Source: Liolophura sinensis
Lineage: Eukaryota > Mollusca > Polyplacophora > Chitonida > Chitonidae
DNA length: 64,000 nucleotides
Reading direction: 5' to 3'
NCBI RefSeq assembly: GCF_032854445.1
Contig: NC_088305.1
Location: 20,553,955 to 20,617,954, forward strand
The number at the start of each line of letters is the position of its first letter. The stretch's first letter is position 1. Of this stretch, positions 58,851 to 64,000 are shown piece after piece. The position numbers were made by a program, and so were the translations under genes. Below the pieces are notes generated by a model. The model was not told where the DNA came from. It saw only the letters and a list, made by a program, of their open reading frames with translations, and searched no databases.

Positions 58851-59596
58851 GTCTTACGTTGGTGGAAGACGAACTTGATGCTCCAGCAGTCTTACGATGG
58901 TGGAAGACGACTTGTCTTACATCAATATGGTGTTTTGTTAAACCCGGATGCTCAAGCAGTCTTACGTTGGTGGAAAACGGACTTATCTTTCACCAATATG
59001 GTGTTTGGTTTAACCCGGATGCCCCAGCAGTCTTACGTTGGTGGAAGACGACTTGTCTTGCATCATTATGGTGTTTGGTTTTAACCCGGATGCTTCAGCA
59101 GTCTTACGTTGGTGGAAGACCACTTGTCTTGCATCAATATGGTGTTTGGTTTAACCCGGATGCTCCAGCAGTCTTACATTGGTGGAAGACGACTTGTCTT
59201 GCATCAATATGGTGTTTGGTTTAACCCGGATGCTCCAGCAGTCTTACATTGTGGAAGACGACTTGTCTTGCATCAATATGGTGTTTGGTTTAACCCGGAT
59301 GCTCCAGCAGTCTTACGTTGGTGAAGGACGACTTATCTTGCATCAATATGGTGTTTGGTTTAATCCTCGTATGCTCCAGCAGTTTTACGTTGGTGGAAGA
59401 CGACTTGTCTTGCATCAATATGGTCTTTGGTTTAACCCGAATGCTCCAGCAGTCTTACGTTGGTGGAAGAACGACTTGTCTTGCATCATTATGGTGTTTG
59501 GTTTAACCCGGGTGCTTCAGCAGTCTTACGTTGGTGGAAGACGACTTATCTTGCATCAATATGGTGTTTGGTTTAACCCGGATGCTCTTTTCCCTC
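58851..59596. repeat. minisatellite, 70/71-bp unit
   Basis: About 10.5 copies of GCAGTCTTACGTTGGTGGAA plus GACGACTTGTCTTGCATCAA, TATGGTGTTTGGTTTAACCC and GGATGCTCCA. Lengths alternate between 70 and 71, so the several frames of 62-148 codons drift between phases and are not genes. Confidence 0.94.
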
Positions 59597-59699
59597 CATC
59601 CACAAAATTGACCATCAGCGTGTAATTGAAAATGTTTCATATGAAATGAATATGTATTTTAATACGCACTGTGTTATAATATATTTTAATATGACACAT

Positions 59700-60062
59700 T
59701 GCTTATCTGGTAGACCGGAACATGTCCAAGTGGCAAGGGTGGTTGTCTGTCAATCTTTGTAGAAGACCACGAAGTTTGGGTTCAGTCCCGATCTTAATAG
59801 GCAGGGAATTTTGGGGTTCCCCTTCACTCACTCTCGTTAGGCCTGGGTACAATTGATGCAGTCTAACGTTCGATGAAGGCCACTTCTCTCCCACTATTAC
59901 GGTGTTCATACATGTCTATACGTAATTCGTGAGAAATTTCCTCACATAACGCCGTCAAAGGTTAATGATTTATCATGGGGTGCCGGTTTCTTGCACCGTT
60001 ATTTTGCCTAGGTGAAAAATTCGTGAGTGCTGAGTTAAACGCCAATCAGATGGATTAAAAAC
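59700..60062 (+). repeat. SINE-like element related to the 70-bp unit
   Basis: GTCCAAGTGGCAAGGGTGGT and GGGTTCAGTCCCGATC suggest A/B boxes. GCAGTCTAACGTTCGATGAA, GGCCACTTCTCTCCCACTAT and TACGGTGTT match the 70-bp minisatellite unit at roughly three-quarters identity. The end AGTGCTGAGTTAAACGCCAA, TCAGATGGATTAAA looks like a SINE tail. Confidence 0.55.
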
Positions 60063-60374
60063 AAATACTGCATATTTCCCTTTTCGTATCATTTTGATAT
60101 GGCAAAAACTGTAGATTGCGTTCAATAAGTTTCATAACTCTGCGGGGAGGGGATTAGGCAATTGCAGTTCAGTTGTCTAACACATCTACCGTTTTGGCAT
60201 ATTTCAGTCGGTCCGGTAGGCGTGAAATAATAAACCTGTGAAAATGCATACCATTTAATTGCCGGAATAAAATAACAAAACTTGTGCACCACCGTATTGC
60301 AACCTTTGCAGACATTGTGTACAGAGCCTTTGCTGACATAAATGAGAAAATCATCAGATACCTGATTGTGAGTA

Positions 60375-60430
60375 AATTATTTATTTATTTATTTATTTGA
60401 CTGGTGTCTTACGCCGTACTCAAACCCACG
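60375..60430 (-). repeat. SINE-A tail fragment
   Basis: TTATTTATTTATTTGACTGG, TGTCTTACGCCGTACTCAA, then unrelated sequence. Truncated after about 55 bases. Confidence 0.85.
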
Positions 60431-61671
60431 GTTTGCTGCATAATTTTGCCATTTTTCTCGCCATACACGAAAAGCCTGAAAACGGCAAAGTTGGCATAAA
60501 TCGCTGAGTCCATCGCGTTCTCCACCTGTAAACACCCTGTAATTTTATGCTGGGGGTGTGTTGCCTCTCAACACAATAAGAGTCGTTAAAACTGCCGCTT
60601 GTTCGTGCAAACTCCGGCCGGTTTCCCAACCCTCAAGTGGAAAACGAACTGTACTATTCGCTACCTTCTGGAAGAAGAGTTCCACCGGGAAATGTACGAA
60701 CTGCTCTTTCGGCGGTTTCCGACGGCAATTCTCCTCCTGACACAGAAGACTTCAGGATTAGTTCTTAGGCAAAAATGGAGTCGCCCACAGCGGATGCTGT
60801 CCTCAGTGATAGGTTATACCGCAGTACGCACACCAGTCGCATTGCTGTTCTCAGTGATAGTGTGATATCGCAGCACGCACTCACGTCGCAGTGTTGTCCT
60901 CGGTGAATTATTGGTCAGTAGCGAAAATGATTGTTGTCAACAATTTGTATTTATTAAAAACAATGACAAGTTTCCGCCCCCATTCACTGTTGAGTATGTT
61001 TTTACAACCTGTCTCAATAAAAGCAACTACATTCCGGCGTAGGGTACATCACAGCGATCATACCACATCGTATGCTGTTTTGGGGCTACACTACATGAGC
61101 TCCTTGACGAGCGCGCCAACAGCGAACTGGAAATTCGAAACCGCCTTTCTTCGCCGGAGAGAAAAAACGAAGAGAAAAAAATGCAGCTTGGAATCACCTT
61201 CAAACGTAAATGCGTATGATCTAACGCCTTAACCAGCGTCTCAACAGAAAAGACAGTGATCAGTAAGGACTTATTGTTTAATTACGACACTGTAGCGGAC
61301 AATCTAACCAAAGGATTCAGAAAAAAGTATAAAATTTGTTCATTCATTCCAGTTCTAATCCAATTTTTTCTGACAATCGTCTTAATATCAAATCGTGCGT
61401 AAAAATATTACGCTAACAAAGATTTCGAAGCAAAAATACTGTCCAATACAAGTACTTTGCTATACGTTTACATTGTTGAATTTCTATGGATAACATACAC
61501 TCGTGTTCGCTGTCACTTAAGATCATTTAATTGGTATATTTGAGTTTTCTATATATAGTATAATTGTCTCGAATTTACGCTTATAAGGCGCAATCCGATT
61601 GATCAAATTTTTGCGTTTATACTCCAATAAAACGAACGTAGGACTAGGCCTACTTTTTCTAAGAATATATA
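60431..61671. other. no gene recognised
   Basis: 60440-60860 is richer in GC and has overlapping frames of 60-88 codons on both strands, which could hide an unrecognised exon. No domain or partner exon was identified. Confidence 0.3.
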
Positions 61672-62037
61672 CCGGCCCGGATAGCACAGTTGGTAGAGCG
61701 TCCGCTTCGGGACCGGTAGATCCAGGATTAATCCTTGATCGAGTCACACCTAAGACTTTAAAAGAGGAAGTTGTAACTTCCTCGCTTGGCGTTCAGCATG
61801 AAGGGAATAGTGCAACGACTGGTTGACCCGTATCAGTATAATGGCTCGGGCGGGGCGGCTTACCTGCCTTCAGTAAGTCGTCTCAGTGAAGCAGCACTAA
61901 ATAAAAGAGCAGTTGAAATCCGCCCTGCAACAAGGACGCACATTACACGTACATGCACCCTAATGATTCCTTCGTCGTCATAATGACTGAAAAATTGTTG
62001 AGTACGACGTTAAACCCCAAGCACTCACTCACTCACT
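61672..62037 (+). repeat. SINE-B, full-length reference copy
   Basis: Head CCGGCCCGGATAGCACAGTT, GGTAGAGCGTCCGCTTCGG (A box) and AGGATTAATCC (B-box position). Body AAGAGGAAGTTGTAACTTCC, TGCAACGACTGGTTGACCCG and CCTGCAACAAGGACGCACAT. Tail TTGAGTACGACGTTAAACCC followed by (CACT)n. Flanked by CTAAGAATATA (61659) and CTAAGACTATA (62038), a target-site duplication with one difference. Confidence 0.94.
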
Positions 62038-62048
62038 CTAAGACTATA

Positions 62049-62905
62049 ACAGAAAGAGACAAAATGACAAACAGAACACTATAATTATATTTTCTTTCTT
62101 CTGTATTAAATTCACGTTCATAAACAGGAGCATCAGTACATATGCTGTTGATAGTCTGGGATGAATTAAGACTGGTTTAACAGTAGTGCCAACCTCAGTA
62201 TGAGCTTGATCACAAACACCTGCTGAGTCAGCGAGTGTAGGCCTTTATGCATAGCCGAGTGCGTGTGCTAGCCAAAACAAGCCAATTTGATCAAAATTAC
62301 TTTCCAACTGATGTTTAAAATACACACTGTTGTTGTTGGATAACTAATATGTTTGAATACTGATACGTCATCCATATTTCACAACTAGCCGCGTCTGGCG
62401 ACCGGCATGACCAAGTCACCTGTGTAGCCTACACTCTACCACAGTGTAATGTTCTGTCCGCGTGCTAATGTAACTATACATAACGGAGCAAAATTTATTG
62501 TCAAAATTTGCAGAAAAATTATCCATTTGTTATTACAATGTGCTTACATAAATCGCGAATGGCAAACGCATGACAAATCGCACACTTATTGATTGGAGGA
62601 GAGAAAAAAAACTAAAATGCTAATGCTTGCGAAATTTGAATCTACAAAGTGGTAATTTTTTCCGTAACCCACAGATCTGAATGTTCGTCCGAATGTCCAC
62701 TGAGAATGTACCATCGAGGTTTAATCCTATTCAATGTATTAGATATTCAAGGAAATATTCATAACATTAGATTGGACAGAACAATGCGCTGTTGGGAACA
62801 GTGCGGGCTTATAACAAGTCGCGGAAGCAGTATACCCTGGTTCTTCTCTGTGATTAAATCACTGGTAACGAATAGTGTTAATCGAAGGACAAAAAAAGTA
62901 GTTCG
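62049..62905. other. no gene recognised
   Basis: AT-rich unique sequence; the 113-codon frame at 62649-62990 runs into a tRNA-like element and is not supported. Confidence 0.3.
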
Positions 62906-62982
62906 ATGTACTGTAGAGCGGATTCGAACCCAAGAACACAAGGCTGAAAAAAGATTGCAATATACCACTCAGTCATCCAGGA
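62906..62982 (-). repeat. tRNA-like sequence, target of a SINE-B insertion
   Basis: On the reverse strand TGGATGACTGAGTGGTATAT fits an A box and TTGGGTTCGAATCC a good B box about 40 bases later. No full cloverleaf could be drawn, so it is more likely a SINE head or tRNA pseudogene than a tRNA gene. It continues across the SINE-B at 63363. Confidence 0.5.
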
Positions 62983-63348
62983 GTGAGTGAGGTGAGTGCT
63001 TTGGGTTTACGTCGTACTCAACAATTTTTCAGTCATATGACGACGAAGAAATCATTAGGGTGCATGTACGTGTAATGTGCCTCCTTGTTGCAGGACGGAT
63101 TTCCACGCTCTTTATTTAGTGCTGCTTCACTGAGACGACTTAACCGAAGGCAAGTAAGCTGCCCCCGCCCGAGCCATTATGCTGATACGGGTCAACCAGT
63201 CGTTTGCACTATCCCCTTCATGCTGAACGCCAAGCGAGGAAGTGACAACTTCCTCTTTAAAAGTCTTAGGTGTGACTCGATCAAGGATTGATCCTGGATC
63301 TACCGGTCCCGAAGCGGACGCTCTACAACTGTGCTATCCGGGGGCCGG
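62983..63348 (-). repeat. SINE-B, full length with 14-bp target-site duplication
   Basis: Tail to head on +: GTGAGTGAGGTGAGTGCTTT, CCTCCTTGTTGCAGGACGGA, AAGTGACAACTTCCTCTTTA and ACGCTCTACAACTGTGCTAT. Exact TCAGTCATCCAGGA lies at 62969-62982 and 63349-63362. It is inverted relative to the copy at 61672-62037, about 1 kb away. Confidence 0.95.
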
Positions 63349-63362
63349 TCAGTCATCCAGGA

Positions 63363-64000
63363 AGGACCTACAAATGTCTCCTTCTAGACGATTCAACCGT
63401 TTGAGAAAGCTCTTCTTCCGTCATACAGGCAGTTGAGAAGTCAAACTTCTTTTCATTTGTGCTCGCCCTTCTGCACTGGGTCAAGAATAATTATTCGCCG
63501 TGTTCACTTTCCATAATCTTACACACCCAGTGTGTGCTCATGCAGTAACCTATATAGAGTACCACCGACTGGACTCCCATTGGCTAAGGCTCTAATGCCT
63601 GTTGCACTAAAACTTCATGTAACACCGTCACAGATCAAACCATGCTACGTATTATTTTCAACTATGCCAATAAATGCGGCCCAGCCGGCACAAAAAGAAC
63701 ATTCATTGACGCTAATTGTGATTGTATTGTTTTTTATTAATTATTATTATTATTAATTTTTGTCCTTTTACAAAACTCTCCGCTGTCGTGTAAGTCATAT
63801 TTCAGAGCAAACCGCGTTTGGATCCCACGCATCAGCCGTGGAGAGAGAAAAAAATACATGGCTGAGCAGATACGTCACATAAAGTGTTTGAGATGGAAGA
63901 AAAGTGTAAAGTGCCGTGGAGACTAGCTATGCGGAAATTGCATACTTCTAGGTAATGGACTTCCGGTTGTGCAGACAATACAACGAGTCCTTTGGTCGTT
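63363..64000. other. no gene recognised
   Basis: AT-rich sequence up to the end of the window; short frames only. Confidence 0.3.

Noticed and set aside
58814-59625. Overlapping frames of up to 148 codons over the 70-bp array
   Set aside because: Unit length alternates between 70 and 71 bp, so no frame is maintained; the frames are repeat by-products.

Overview
This window reads as nuclear DNA of an invertebrate animal, most likely a mollusc or another lophotrochozoan. It is AT-rich, contains introns, and is packed with tRNA-derived SINEs, small inverted-repeat elements and long minisatellite arrays. The only confidently recognised protein-coding gene is a vasopressin/oxytocin-type (conopressin/cephalotocin-like) G-protein-coupled receptor on the + strand. 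The taxon call is an inference from the receptor family and the SINE types, not from a marker gene.

Layout. 1-34.4 kb has no recognisable gene. It holds many copies of one SINE family (called SINE-A here), four copies of a second (SINE-B), several families of mobile-element-like repeats present as paralogous pairs (elements D to I), and minisatellites at 7.3-8.35, 17.4-17.7 and 28.7-29.6 kb. A 200-N scaffold gap lies at 16301-16500. 34.6-39.9 kb is an unusual tandem-repeat domain: a 51-bp array, an 82-unit 30-bp array and a second 30-bp array that seem to share one short core motif. 40-47.8 kb is mostly unique sequence upstream of the receptor. The receptor's exon 1 is 47844-48834, its intron is 48835-55318, and exon 2 starts at 55319. 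56-64 kb returns to repeats: a 70-bp minisatellite and two SINE-B copies, each with target-site duplications.

The receptor splits at the position before transmembrane helix 7 that is also used in vertebrate vasopressin/oxytocin receptor genes. Exon 1 encodes TM1-TM6 with the expected motifs. Exon 2 enters TM7 correctly, then breaks frame inside the NPxxY region in a way that fits a 5-bp deletion. This is either an assembly error or a damaged allele. The intron carries SINE-A remnants close to both splice sites and a 1.5-kb 46-bp minisatellite whose unit resembles the SINE-B tail.

No transposase, reverse transcriptase, bacterial-type system, CRISPR array or canonical tRNA/rRNA gene was seen. 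Very long open frames at 7.7-8.4, 34.9-38.7 and 39.5-39.9 kb come from stop-free tandem repeats and are not called as genes. All family assignments and repeat boundaries were read by eye; copy numbers and edges are approximate.
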